A DNA stretch of 64,000 bases, taken from positions 5,593,299-5,657,298 of the forward strand of contig NW_004955502.1 of assembly GCF_000276665.1 (NCBI RefSeq), in the 5' to 3' direction. Below, one piece after another: positions 23,726-34,595 of the stretch. The position numbers were made by a program, and so were the translations under genes. The stretch's first letter is position 1; each line of letters opens with the position of its first letter. The DNA is from Chinchilla lanigera. Taxonomy: Eukaryota > Chordata > Mammalia > Rodentia > Chinchillidae. Below the pieces are notes generated by a model, which saw nothing but the letters and a program-made list of their open reading frames with translations, was not told the DNA's origin and did not search any database.

Positions 23726-25135
23726 TACGTATCAGTGGAGACTCAGTGTTTACTTAGTACCTTTTTCCCTCAAGTTGTTCCAACAGTGGCTTGTAAGGGT
23801 GATGGTATCTTATGGGTGTTAGGAAGATGGTAGCTACCATCTCATTTGGCTTAGGCTACCAAGACCCACTAATGGATGCTAAACTTCTGCAAAGTTTAAG
23901 AGGAAATAGGATATTTGCTTAATATTAGCAATCCCTCTAAAAACATTTTGTGATTATAAAGGAAAAAACTAGTAACTTTGTAGTACATTATCATAGGAGA
24001 TAATAGATTATCATGCTAGTTTACCAAATACCAGGATTAACATCACCAATAAGACATATTCACACCATGCATTCCTTATAAACCCTGGGAAATGCAAATG
24101 GTCATATATCCTTTGTGGTATACTTCTCAAAAAATGTATACGTTCCATGTAATTATGAGAAAACATTCACAAACCAAAACTGAGGGCTGTTATGAAACGT
24201 CGTTCAGAATTCTCAGAAATGTTAAGGTTGTTGAAGACAAGAAACAACAGTGGAACTGTCATGCAGGGAAGAAGAACAAGTAGTCATGGAAACTGAGTCT
24301 TCTGTAGGACTCTGTGCAGGGCCCTGCAGCCGAAAATCCCATGAGTACAACACTATAAGAGCACAGTATTGTGCCATGATTAATAGTCTTTGACCATGGC
24401 TGATATCTTAGTTTTAAGAAATTTTCTACAATCATATACAGTCTTAACATAAGTGTAAGCTACATGAAGGGTATGTTTGCAACTCTTCTACAAGGCTAGA
24501 CTTATCACAGAATAAAAATTACCATTATCATTTAAAATAAAACAAACACATTTTTATCCTGTTGATGGTAAAATTACATGGATGGGAATTAGTACAAGTG
24601 GCTTTTAAATGACAGCAGAAAATAACCAGAGAAACCCCCCAAATGCTGCTTTGCTCCTCACATTGTTAGTTGCAGTGCTGTAGCCATTTGAGATTACTAT
24701 GTGGTTAACGTGAGAAAAAACACATGAGAAATTAGAGGATGTTCCAATTTTACTAACTTTAATATTCTTGAGAGCTAGACTTTTCAGCTTTGAGAAAAGA
24801 GGAGATAAATAAACTTTTAAAATTAAGTTTAATAAATAAACTTTTTAAATTAAGATAAAAACATCTGAATTTGAATTAAAAATATATGAACTTATGAATG
24901 TTTTTCTATATATTTCCCCCTTAGTAGTGCCAACTAAATCTCTAGAAACATAGAAACAGTGACCAAGTAAAGAACATTCCTAGCACAGATACACTCCTAG
25001 TGCAGTCTCCTAATGCTGTGTCCCACTGAAAGAAAGCAAGGCTCTTTGGAGAAATGGGCTCCACATCTAGCACAGGAAATGCATAAGATACATTTAGAGT
25101 AAGTAGTCATGTCAGATAGTGACAAGAGACAATGT
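23726..25135. other. No gene seen
   Basis: This is unique AT-rich sequence. Frames at 24092-24283 and 24259-24450 overlap on opposite strands and show no family signature. Confidence 0.4.
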
Positions 25136-25140
25136 GAATA

Positions 25141-25516
25141 TGTAATGGTTTATACCTAGATTTCCTCCTAAAGTCTCCTGGGATCATAGCAGTGCCTTTT
25201 AAAGGTGATTGGATAATGGGGGCATTCGAGCTGACCTGTTGTCAGGAGGTAGAATTTGGCTGGAAGAGTCAGTCGCCGTGAGTGTGACCTAGAAGTGTAT
25301 ATCTCCCTTCCTAACTCTCTTGGCTTTCTTTACTTCCGGCACACCATGCCATGAGGAGCTGTTCTCTCTGCCCTGCCTCTATGCCTTTCTATCCTGCCTT
25401 GGATCCATCCAACTATGTACTGAAACCTCCACAGACTGAGCCAAGAGAAAGTTTCTGCTCCCTTAGATTGGGATTATGGGGTTTTGTGTCTCCAGGATGA
25501 CAAAAGCAACTAAGGG
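25141..25516 (+). mobile_element. 5' LTR of a MaLR-like element
   Basis: It begins TGTAATGGTTTATACCTAGA and is clearly homologous to 27324-27673. It is followed directly by TTTGGGTACCTGAGAAGTGG, the type of sequence that opens MaLR internal regions beside the primer-binding site. Confidence 0.85.
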
Positions 25517-26394
25517 AAATTTGGGTACCTGAGAAGTGGGGTCCTTGTTATGGGGTGACCTGAATATGTGGTTCAGAAGCCTTTGACACTGGCCTATGGG
25601 AGGAATTTGGAAAGGCTTGGAGATGCCAGTTAGGGAAATCTAAGACCCTGCAAGCCAAGCTTGATGGGAGATTCTGGTTAGAGCTCAGAAAACCAGAATA
25701 ATAATAGAAATGCAGACTGTAAGGATCAGGCATGTGTGTTTTCAGTTGGGAACAAGGGCTCCATTAGCAGTTGCACCTCAGGTCATTTTTATTATGTTCT
25801 GTCAGAAAATTTGTCTATATTTTGCTCATGTCCTGAGACTTTGTGGGATACTGAGATTAATGATACTGAATAAATTAATCTGGTAGAGGAAATTTTAAGG
25901 CAGCCCAGTATTCAGGCTGTAGCATAGGTATTACTTGCTTTTTGTTTTTAGAAAGATCTATTTGAGGTGAGAGCAAAAATCCAAGTTGAATAATTTGAAA
26001 AACCTTGTGGTAGCCCAAAAGAAAATCCCTGTAAAGTCAAGGTCTGTAAAGTTGGAACACAGGAGAGCTTGGTTGCTAAAATATTAACATTAAAAAGAAA
26101 TTATGCTATAGCAGGACAATAGAAATGATGCCCAGAGGGCATTCTGGGAACCAAGAAGACTCCACCCATCCAAGGCTCAAGGATGGAAGAATTTAAAGAT
26201 TTCATTTGAGAAGAGAGCCCTGGGACACCATGCTTGAGAAAGGCCACTTAGGGAATTGTTCCCCAGGGATTCATTCCACAGTGTTCACTCACCAAGGTAT
26301 TTAGAGGCCACAATGCCTAATGAGCCTGGATACTGATCCCATAACTGGCAGATCTTGGCATCATCCACATGGTTCTATTTTTATGGGCACACAG

Positions 26395-26612
26395 AGATCT
26401 GGTAATCTGAGCAACTTCGTTAAAGATAACAATATGTAATATAACATCCACTGTTGTTTGTTTGTTTTTTTAACAGCAACTGTTAATTCCTATCATTTTG
26501 TTCTGAAACCCTGTATCATTTTTATTGTTTTTGCTTTGTTTTGTTTTTGTCTATGTTGTTGGTATTTTGCTATTGTTCTTTTTTATTTTTCCCTTTAAAA
26601 TAAAAAAGTTAT
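26395..26612 (+). mobile_element. LINE-1 3' UTR fragment nested in MaLR
   Basis: It matches the LINE-1 3' end seen at 33120-33275: AGATAACAATATGTA, then CTGTTAATTCCTATCA, and a final TTTAAAATAAAAAAG. It is severely 5'-truncated, retaining about 220 bases. Confidence 0.85.
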
Positions 26613-27065
26613 GGGGTCAGGAAGGATTCTACCCAGATTTCAGAAGAATTCCTGGGATGCCAGGCAGTATACCCCCTGAGAAGGCAGCATATCAAACTAT
26701 GAGAGTGAAACTAAAAGTGCAGTGGAGACACCAGAAAATTGGAGATGCCAGGAATGTGGATGATATGAGAAAAACTGCAAGGAATGAGCAAAGCCACCCC
26801 AAGAGGGAAGCCATGAGGACTTCAGCCACAAGTAAGGCCACATGTACAGGGCTGCCCATGCCTTTTGAACTGACATGCCACTGCCACAACTTGCCCTAAG
26901 TTCTGGAAAGGGAACTACTAATCCAAAAAAGGATTCAATGTCTGCACTGCTGGGTTTCAGTCTTGCTTTGATCCCCCTGGTTTCTGTTTCCCCGTTATTC
27001 CCATTTGGAGTAGAAAGATTTACCCTGTGTATTGTGTGACACCAGTGTTTAACTTTTTGATTTTT

Positions 27066-27147
27066 TTTTTTTTGGTACTGGAAATCAAACTCAGGTCCTT
27101 GCACTTGCCAGGTAGGTGCTTGTGCCACTGAGCTATATCCCCGGCCA
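27066..27147 (-). mobile_element. ID-type SINE nested in MaLR, 15-bp target duplication
   Basis: The reverse complement has GGCCGGGGATATAGCTCAGT and ends at a GTACC-type tail. Flanks starting AACTTTTTGATTTTT at 27051-27065 and 27148-27162 are identical. Confidence 0.93.
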
Positions 27148-27323
27148 AACTTTTTGATTTTTATAGGGGCTCACAGCAATGATTTTGCCATAAGTCTCAG
27201 AGGAGATTTTGAACTTGAAATTTTTGGTAATGCTGGAACTGTTAGGACTTTGGAACTCTAAGAGAAGGACTAAATACAATTTGCATGAGGAGATGTGCAT
27301 GAGTCTTTTAGGGGCCAGGCAAA

Positions 27324-27673
27324 TGTTATGGTTTATAGGTAGATATCCCCCTAAAGCCTCATAACATAAGTAGGACCTGTGGAGGCGACTGCACTGCACG
27401 ACATTATAGAGGTTAGGAGATGGGTCCTGGCTGGAAGAGGTGGGTCACTGTGGAGTGACCAGGAAAGTTATCTCTCCCTTCTCAGCTTCTCCTTTGAATA
27501 TTTCACATGTTCACCATGCAATGGAAAGCTCTCCTCTTTCATGTCCGTCTGTCATGCTGTCCTGCCTTGGAGCCACCAAACTGGGCTGAAACATGATGCA
27601 AAATAAATCTTGCCTCCTTCCAATTTCAAGTGTAAGGTGGTGTGTCTTAGTGACAAGAAGGTGACTAAGAACA
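27324..27673 (+). mobile_element. 3' LTR of the MaLR-like element
   Basis: It begins TGTTATGGTTTATAGGTAGA and ends near GTGACTAAGAACA. It is homologous to the 5' LTR along its length, including the TGCCTTGGAGCCA-type block and the AAATAAATCTTGCCTCC polyadenylation region. The two LTRs have diverged strongly, so the element is old. Confidence 0.85.
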
Positions 27674-28980
27674 TCAGTTCATATAACTGCAGTATTCTGT
27701 AGCAGAATCACAGGCTATATAACAATGTAACTCTAGCAAGACTCCTCTCTGTACATGGTTTTCCATCGTACTGTACAGGGTAGATCTTCAGTAAGTTCTA
27801 GCAGTTCAATACCACAGTCACTTCTCTCTCATCCAGTGAGCCTTTGTCCTCCAGTAAAGGCTGTATTCCAGTCTTTGACCTCTTCCTTGGATACCTATCT
27901 CCATGTTAGAGGTAGTGTTATTGCTTTTATCCACTCTTCTTATGTTTTCTGGAGGTTGGTTTACTCCTTTCTATCCAGTCCTTCATTATTCAAATGCTTT
28001 TTTAGACTTAATGATTATTTAATAATACTATTTTTTGTTCAAATTACTGCATGATTACAATCTTCTGAGTAGGCTGTTGGCAGAAGTAAATAGTAGTATG
28101 AATGGGACCAGATTGGTAATGAGTTGACAGTTGTTGGGACTGGGTGATAGCTACAAATGACTTGATTGTACTCTTCTACTTTTGTGTGTATTCAAAATTA
28201 TCCATAATGGAAAGACAGCTAGAAGCAGATTTCGCATTTTTTCTGTGATGAAACATATAAATATTTATACTGAGTCATAGGGTAAAAAAGACTGTAAGGA
28301 GTTCTACTTAAGTTTTGCCCACCAAGTGAGTTTATTCCAAATTTACTAAAAACAATAGTTTATCTTTTGGAGCTTTTTATATAAAAGAAGAATAGATAAG
28401 GAGAGCAAATCTGAATACACATGTGTGGAATCTTAATCACTCAAGTACCCCAGAGGAAATTAACTGCACACACAAAACAGATTCCTTTGGGAAGATATAA
28501 TGAAGAGAATATTTATAAAAGTAAAGTGCTGTGAAGATATCAAAAGTAGTGCTTTTACCACTCCTCAGGCCCACAGATACAGGATCAAAAGAAGTCATCA
28601 GAAACTGGTGAACAGAGCCCTATGTAGAAGGCCACCATCAAGCGCTGAGAAATCAAAGTGTTCAACTGTCTAAAGTGACTACGTAGGAGTCCCTGACTAC
28701 ACTCTGTCCTTCAGATCTACTGCTGAATGTAGCTGGAAACCAGGTGGCCAGAAACTGTTGACGCATCTGGAGGGCTTGGCCTTCCAGACAGACTAGACTG
28801 GTGAAGATCAGAGGGTCAAAGAGAAACTATAAAAGAGGTACAAAGGTAAGTACTCAAAAATGACTAGAATGGCATGGGTGCATACCAGAAAGCATGAGAA
28901 GGAAGTATAAGAAACACAAAGTATGTGTGTATGCATAGTAACAAACCAGTAAATCAGTGTTCAAAACAGGGGAGGTAAGG
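27674..28980. other. No gene seen; small old LINE-like piece
   Basis: About 28090-28215 (CTTGATTGTACTCTTCTACT, then ATTCAAAATTATCCATAATGG) resembles an ancient LINE-1 3' end. The rest is unclassified. Confidence 0.4.
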
Positions 28981-28984
28981 AGTT

Positions 28985-29485
28985 GTGAAGTAAGATTAGT
29001 TTTCAATTTGATTGGCTTGAGAGCTGTCCAGGGCATCAGTAAGCACATTCTGTGGTGTCTGGGTGGGTCTTAGAGGGGATGACCTTGGAGTCTGTGTGTT
29101 TCTCTTCTTCTCAGACGCTGTTCTCCTGCCCTGCTCTCAGCTGTTATGAAATGAGCAACTTTGTCCATCACACCTTTCCCCCATGATTTCTTCTTGTCTG
29201 TTTTGAGAAAGAGTTTCACTATAAAGTTCAGGCTGGCCTTGAACTCATTTTGTAGCCCACACTGGCCTCAAAATCACAGTGACCTTCCTCGTTCAACTTG
29301 CTCAGTTCTGGTACTACAGGCATGTGCCACCACACCTGACATCCACCATGATATTTTTGCCTTAAAACCAGCTGAACAAGGACTAAAACATGTTAAAATG
29401 TAAGCCAAATCAAAATTTTCCTCATTAAAGTTTCAGGTCTTTGGTGTTTTGTCCAGCAATGAGAAAGCTGACCAATGCAAGAGTA
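28985..29485 (+). mobile_element. Old MaLR-like LTR interrupted by a SINE
   Basis: The closing part, AAGCCAAATCAAAATTTTCC then GTGTTTTGTCCAGCAATGAG and AGCTGACCAATGCAAGAG, follows the pattern of rodent MaLR LTR 3' ends. A B1-type SINE splits it at about 29192-29339. Confidence 0.55.
29192..29339 (-). mobile_element. B1-type SINE
   Basis: The plus strand reads GAGAAAGAGTTTCACTATAA, GGCTGGCCTTGAACTCATTT and GGCATGTGCCACCACACC, the reverse complement of a B1-type element. Confidence 0.93.
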
Positions 29486-30045
29486 TTATGTAAACATATA
29501 AAAATAACTACTAAGACAAAAACATAATCCTGGTCAAATATCGGGAGAAATGCATAGCCCCAGCAAGAAAAGATACTGCCAAATGGCTTTCTACAGCTAT
29601 ATGGTTATGTAGTTATCTGCCAGCAATGTTATGAGGATCTGTTTTCCCATAGTCTTACAAAGTGGATTTTTGTTAAGCTGTATTATATGTAAAAAATCAC
29701 ATCTTCAAGTAGCCTGGTCTATTTTATCTTCATTAATTTAAGTTGCAAGCTATATCTTGTGCCACAGTTCTATTGGAATCTATTTGTGAACTTTGCATTG
29801 CATTTCATTGCTCCAGCTAGCCATTTGTAAGCATCATCTTGTAATTACAGAAGAATTTTAGTACATTCTCATGTCAAGTAAGATTTAGTAGAACTAATCT
29901 TATCCTGTTTATTTTATTTTGACATTTTTTCAAACTATTCCCTTTTATTTATTTTTCCATATGGACTTTATCTTATCAAGTAAAAAAATAAAACTTTTGA
30001 AGTTTTTACTGGCATGGGTTTATATTATAATAATTTTGAAAAATG
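29486..30045. other. No gene seen; AT-rich
   Basis: No credible frame or clear repeat family is visible. Confidence 0.35.
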
Positions 30046-30049
30046 GTAT

Positions 30050-30345
30050 CTTATGATGATTATGTATTTATCACATTGTTACAAGTCTCAGAGATTTGCA
30101 TTAGTGGGACTTTACCCTACAGATACAATGCACATATGTGAAATGCTGCAAGTACAACGCTATTCATTGTGATATCATTTATTACAGATTGCCAAAGTAA
30201 GAAGTAAATAGTACAAAAGGCAAATGACATAATAGGAAAATTATTTGCAACTGACACAAAAAGTTACATTCCCTAATATATAGTAAAATTTCTATAAATT
30301 CCCAAGATATATCCAGTAATCCAATAGAAAAGTGGGGAAAAACAT
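30050..30345 (+). mobile_element. Ancient LINE-1 fragments
   Basis: There are two LINE-1-like pieces: GCATTAGTGGGACTTTACCC with TATTCATTGTGATATCATTT, then AGGCAAATGACATAATAGGA. Both are heavily diverged. Confidence 0.6.
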
Positions 30346-30690
30346 GAAGCCTCTCCCCTCCACACCAACTGCATTAGTAAGAATTAATCAGGAAAACATA
30401 AGCTATAGGAGAGAGAGGAGGGGGAGGAGATTTATTGTAGGGACTTCTGAGTATTATTGGCTTATGCCAGCTAAAGAGAGAGAAGCACGGGCGTTCTGAA
30501 CTAAAGCCCCAGGAATCAGGGGAGCTGATGATTGCAGCTAAATCCAAGCCCAAAGTCTTGAGACCTTCAGAGGCACAGGAAGGAGAGAAGTGGGACAGTG
30601 CTGTGAACTCTGAAGCCTGAGTGGCTGAGAGCCTGAGCTTTGATACATGGAGGGTACAGAAGACGAGTATCCACACTATAGCAGAAAAAG
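30346..30690. repeat. Old repeat-like segment, family uncertain
   Basis: GATTTATTGTAGGGACTTCT and nearby text resemble a common mammalian repeat, but I cannot assign it. A 100-codon minus frame here has no recognisable product. Confidence 0.25.
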
Positions 30691-31864
30691 CATGAACTCT
30701 CTGCCTACCCCTATGGCTTCAAGATCTCTATGTACTTTCTCTTCCAGTAGATTTAGTGTTTCTGTTTTAATATTTAAATATTTGATCCATTTTGATTTGA
30801 GTTTGGTGCATGGTGATAGACATGGATCTAGATTCACTCTCTGGCATGTGGAGGGCCAGTTGTCCCAGCACTACTTATTAAAGAGGCTATCTTTCTTCCA
30901 GTGAACATGTTTGGCCCCTTTGTCAAAAATAAGTTGGCTGAGTGTTTGTGGTTGTGGCTGCACCTTCCAGTCTGTTCCATTGGTCTTCTGGTCTGTTTTG
31001 GTTTTTTTTTTTTTTTTTTTTTTTTAACCAGTACAATGCTGATTTTATCACAGTGGCCTTGTACTATAATTTCAAGTCAGAGATTATGATGCCTCCTGAC
31101 TTGGCTTTTTTGCCCAGGATAGCTTTTGCTATTCTGGGTCTCTTCTGGTTCCAGTTGAATTTTTGAAATGTTTTCTGCAGATCTGTGGGTATACTAATGG
31201 TATTTTAATGGGAATTGCATTGAATCTATACAACAATTTTAGGAGTGTGGTTATTTTCACAATGTTGGTTCTTCTAATCCATGAGCAAGGAATATTTTTT
31301 CATTTTCTGAAATTTTCTTCAACCTCCTTTTTAAGAGAACAGCAGTTTTCACTGTAAAGATCTTTCACTTCTTTTGTTAGATTGATTGCTAAGTATTTCA
31401 AATTTTTGGATTCTATTGTGAAAGTTATGGTTTCCTTCACTTCTCTCCCAGTGTGTTTGTTGTTTGTGTATAGGAATGCTATTGATTTTTGAGTATTGAC
31501 TTTGTACCCAGCTCTACTACTGAATTTGTTGATCAATTCTATAAGGTGGAATTTTTGGGGACTTCCACTTAGAGTATCATGTTATCTGTGAATAATGCTA
31601 ATTTCACTTCTTCCTTTCCTATCCTTATTCCTTTTATAGCTCTTTCTTGTCTAATTGCTCTAGCTAATGTTTCCAGAACTATGTTGAATAAGAGTGGTGA
31701 TAGTGGACATCCTTGTCTTGTTCCCAATTTTAAAGTGAAAGCTTTCAGTTTTTGTCCATTTAGTACAATGCTGGCTGTTGGTTTGTTGTAAATGGCTTTG
31801 ATCAGATTGAGGTAAATACTATCCATACCTATTTTCTGTAGGGTTTTTATAATGAATGAATGCT
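30691..31864 (-). mobile_element. Inverted 5' segment of a LINE-1 (ORF2 reverse transcriptase region)
   Basis: On the minus strand this is LINE-1 ORF2 reverse transcriptase sequence, including [17 protein letters not shown]. The catalytic FADD motif appears as FTDN in the frame at 31569-31898, and stops break the frame, so it is inactive. It ends at GAGTTCATG (minus strand, near 30691), exactly upstream in ORF2 of where the sense segment at 31865 begins. A run of 24 T lies at 31002-31025. Confidence 0.93.
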
Positions 31865-32751
31865 GAACAAAAACCGAACTGCATGGGAAATATTTCAAAG
31901 AATCAACAACTGGGATCTGATCCTACTGAAAAGTTTTTGCACATCTAGAGAAATCAACAGAGTAAAAAGAAAACCCACAAATTGAGAAAAAATTTTACCT
32001 GACTGTCCCTCAGGCAAAGGACTTCCATCTAGAACATTTAAAAAACTGAAAAACATCAGCCCCTCAATCGAAAAATCGGCACCTCACATGAAGAAATACA
32101 AATGGCAGATAAATACATGAAAAAATGTTCAACATCATTAATCATTTGAGAAATGCAAATTAAAACAACACTAAGATTCCATCCCACCCCACCGAGAATG
32201 CCTATCATCAAGAAATCAATCAATAACAAATGCTGATGAGGCTGTGTGGAAAAAAGAACCCTTCTCCACAGTTGATGGGAGTGTAGACTCAGTAAACTAG
32301 GACTAGAGGTCCCAACCCAGCTATTTCCCTTTTGGGTATTTTTCCAGAAGAACTACAAATATCATACTACAACTATATTTGTGCACCCATGTTCATAGCA
32401 GCGCAATTTGTAATAGCTAAAGCGTGGAAGCAACCCAAATGCCCATCAACTGAGGAATGGGTAAAAAAGATGTGGTATTTTTACATAATGGAATGTTATT
32501 CAGCTATAAAGAAGGATAAACTTGAGGCTTTCATAGGTAAATGGATGCAACTAGAGTCCATACTCATAAGTGAAATAAATCAGACCCACATGTGTAAAAT
32601 ACCATATTATCTCACTAGTGTAGGAACCAGAAAGAGTAAATAAACTCTGAAAGGTTTAATAGATATTGTGAAAGGGAAAGAAACTGCTCAAAAGGAGGGA
32701 ACAACTGGGATGAGGGGAAAGAGAAAATGAAAGGAGGGAAAATATATAGAT

Positions 32752-32950
32752 AGAACAGAAAGAGAATGCCAAAATAGTTACATGTCAATACATTCAACTT
32801 ATTTTTTTATAAATACCACAAATGAGTCGGTAGGAAAAATGGCAGACATTTAAACAAATGGTGTTGGAGCAATTGGACATTCATAGGGAAAAATGAACCT
32901 CAATTAAAAATTTATGTATTGCATAAAAATTAATTTGGATCATGAGCTGA
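32752..32950 (+). repeat. 199-bp duplicate block inside LINE-1 3' UTR (recipient)
   Basis: It aligns to 34951-35149 in the same orientation, with eight substitutions and two one-base indels by my hand count. The sister LINE-1 copies at 14.9 and 17.2 kb lack it, so it was added here. It carries ancient LINE-1 ORF2-like text foreign to this 3' UTR. Confidence 0.93.
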
Positions 32951-32971
32951 TATATATATATGTGTGTATAT

Positions 32972-33006
<35 letters not shown>
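32951..33006. repeat. (TA)n/(CA)n compound microsatellite
   Basis: TATATATA, then TGTGTGTATATAC, then a long CA run at about 32977-33005. It sits in the LINE-1 3' UTR at the edge of the inserted block. Confidence 0.95.
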
Positions 33007-33009
<3 letters not shown>

Positions 33010-33439
33010 GATAACTGAGTTGTACTATCTACTTCTATTACTTTATTGAAAGGAACAGTTAATGTTTAATTGCTTGATCAATCTTACAAGCCTATATTTG
33101 TTTAACTGAGTAACCAATTTGAAGATAACAATATGTAGTACAATAACTATTGTTAATTGTCTATCACCTTGTCTAAAACTCTGTATTGCTTCTATTGTTT
33201 AGGTGTTGTTTTGTTCATGCCTGTTTGTTTGTTAATGTGTTTTCATTCTTTATCTTTAAAAATAAAAATTAAAAAGTCAGGTTAAAGAAAAAGAAGAAAA
33301 GGTAAATTCACCCTTCCTGTAGTTGACCAGATGGTGCCTGAGCTCATTGATGACAACAGACCTTATATATTCAGTCTACTACCTCAAATATTAATTTCTT
33401 CCAGAAATACATTCATAGACACCCAAAAATAATGCCTTA

Positions 33440-33963
33440 CAAGTTGAGTATCCTGTATCTCAAATCTCAAATCTGAAGTGTTTCAAATTTTTAAAAATAT
33501 TTGCATATCTATAACAAGGTATTTTGAGGGTGAGATCCAAATCTAAATAGGAAATTCATTGATGTTTCTTGTATACCTTATATACATACCATGAAGGTAA
33601 TAATATATAATAATTTTAGTGCGTCTGTATTTTGACTGCAGTCTATCTCGTGAAGGCAGGTGTGGAATTTTCTACTACAGTGGTATCTCGGTTCACGAAC
33701 GCTTTTATTTGCAAACAATTTGGTGTGCAAACAGAAGTGCTTCCGAAATTTTATTTTTGTTTGCAAACTCTGCATCAGGTAACACACACAACCTGGGCCA
33801 TCTTTCCCACACAAATACAAATGTGGCCATCTTTTCCAAAATCATAGCACAAATTAAGTTCATGAACAGAGGTACCACTGTATATTATCACATTAACACT
33901 TAAGAAATTTCAGATTTTGTGACACTTATAATATAGATTCTGATTTTAGGGATGTTCAACTTG
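33440..33963. mobile_element. Tigger2-like DNA transposon remnant
   Basis: The terminal inverted repeats are CAAGTTGAGTATCC at 33440 and its counterpart GGATGTTCAACTTG ending at 33963, with two mismatches. Both ends are flanked by TA (33438-33439 and 33964-33965), as for pogo/Tigger elements. The interior has the Tigger2 phrase TCAAATCTGAAGTGTTTCAAA. It is a short non-autonomous form interrupted by another MITE. Confidence 0.85.
33678..33880. mobile_element. 203-bp MITE nested in the Tigger2-like element
   Basis: The 23-bp terminal inverted repeats start CAGTGGTATCTCGGTTCACG and CAGTGGTACCTCTGTTCATG (second read in reverse), with three mismatches. Flanking TA dinucleotides lie at 33676-33677 and 33881-33882. 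No transposase is encoded. The ends suit a Tc1/mariner or pogo-class element. Confidence 0.88.
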
Positions 33964-33965
33964 TA

Positions 33966-34464
33966 CTAGCCTTATGTGTAGCCTTTAAACCAGTTAAATT
34001 GAAGCCTAAAATTAATCATCACAGCAACCAAAAGCAAACAAATACAAAAAGCACTTAAATAAATGAACACTTGCTTAAATTAACTCAGTAATATGAATGT
34101 TATTTCAAGGTGAATCAAGTCATGTTTGTTAGGCTGTGAGGAAGTATCAATGATGGAAATACAAGATGGCACAAAGTGTGGAAGACAATATTGAAATAAC
34201 CACAAACATTATAAATTAAACATCTTTTGATACAATGATCCTACTTCCAGCAATAGATAATTAAGTTATAGTCATAGATACAGAAATAGACATAAGATGT
34301 GTTAATTACAGTATAAATAAATTAGAAATAGACCAAGTATTTAAAGTACCTTGTTGATTATTAATGCTATATTGTAATGTAAAAAGAAATGAGAATCTCT
34401 CTCTATAAATTCTATTAAAAATACCCTGATATATAGTAACAGAAAAAGGTGGGTAAGTAAAATA
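33966..34464. other. No gene seen; possible ancient LINE-1 text
   Basis: ATACAATGATCCTACTTCCA near 34220-34250 resembles an old LINE-1 3' region. The rest is unassigned. Confidence 0.35.
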
Positions 34465-34479
34465 AAAACTTCAAAGAAA

Positions 34480-34580
34480 GGGGGCTGGGGATTTAGCTCA
34501 GCAGCAAAAGCGCCTGCCTGGCAAGCTCAAGGTTGTGAGTTCGGTTCCCAGTACCAGAGAAAAAACCAAAAAAAAAAAAA
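34480..34580 (+). mobile_element. ID-type SINE, perfect 15-bp target duplication
   Basis: It starts GGGGGCTGGGGATTTAGCTC and ends CAGTACCAGAG with an A-rich tail. The duplication AAAACTTCAAAGAAA lies at 34465-34479 and 34581-34595. Confidence 0.95.
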
Positions 34581-34595
34581 AAAACTTCAAAGAAA

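Larger units (their letters stand above)
25517..27323 (+). mobile_element. MaLR-like internal region with nested insertions
   Basis: Decayed internal sequence lies between the two LTRs. It carries MaLR-like phrases such as GGAAATTTTAAGGCAGCCCA and ends AGGGGCCAGGCAAA just before the 3' LTR. No intact gag-like or other protein frame remains. A LINE-1 3' fragment (about 26395-26612) and an ID-type SINE (27066-27147) are inserted in it. Confidence 0.75.
31865..33277 (+). mobile_element. LINE-1 3' portion of the 5'-inverted insertion
   Basis: It begins GAACAAAAACCGAACTGCAT in ORF2 and runs to the A-rich end near 33277. The frame at 32332-32643 keeps WYFYIMECYSAIKKDKLEAF. Compared with the sister copy at 14.3-15.2 kb, its 3' UTR holds an extra block at 32752-32950 and an expanded TA/CA microsatellite. 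Confidence 0.94.

Noticed and set aside
26525..26899. 124-codon frame as a novel gene
   Set aside because: It spans the junction of a LINE-1 3' fragment and a MaLR internal region, so it is a chance frame over repeats.
31569..31898. Reverse transcriptase-like frame as a possible retron or new reverse transcriptase system
   Set aside because: It is LINE-1 ORF2 in an inverted 5' segment, with a damaged catalytic motif and broken frame.
32951..33006. Regular repeats as a possible CRISPR-like array
   Set aside because: This is a simple TA/CA microsatellite, and the genome is mammalian.
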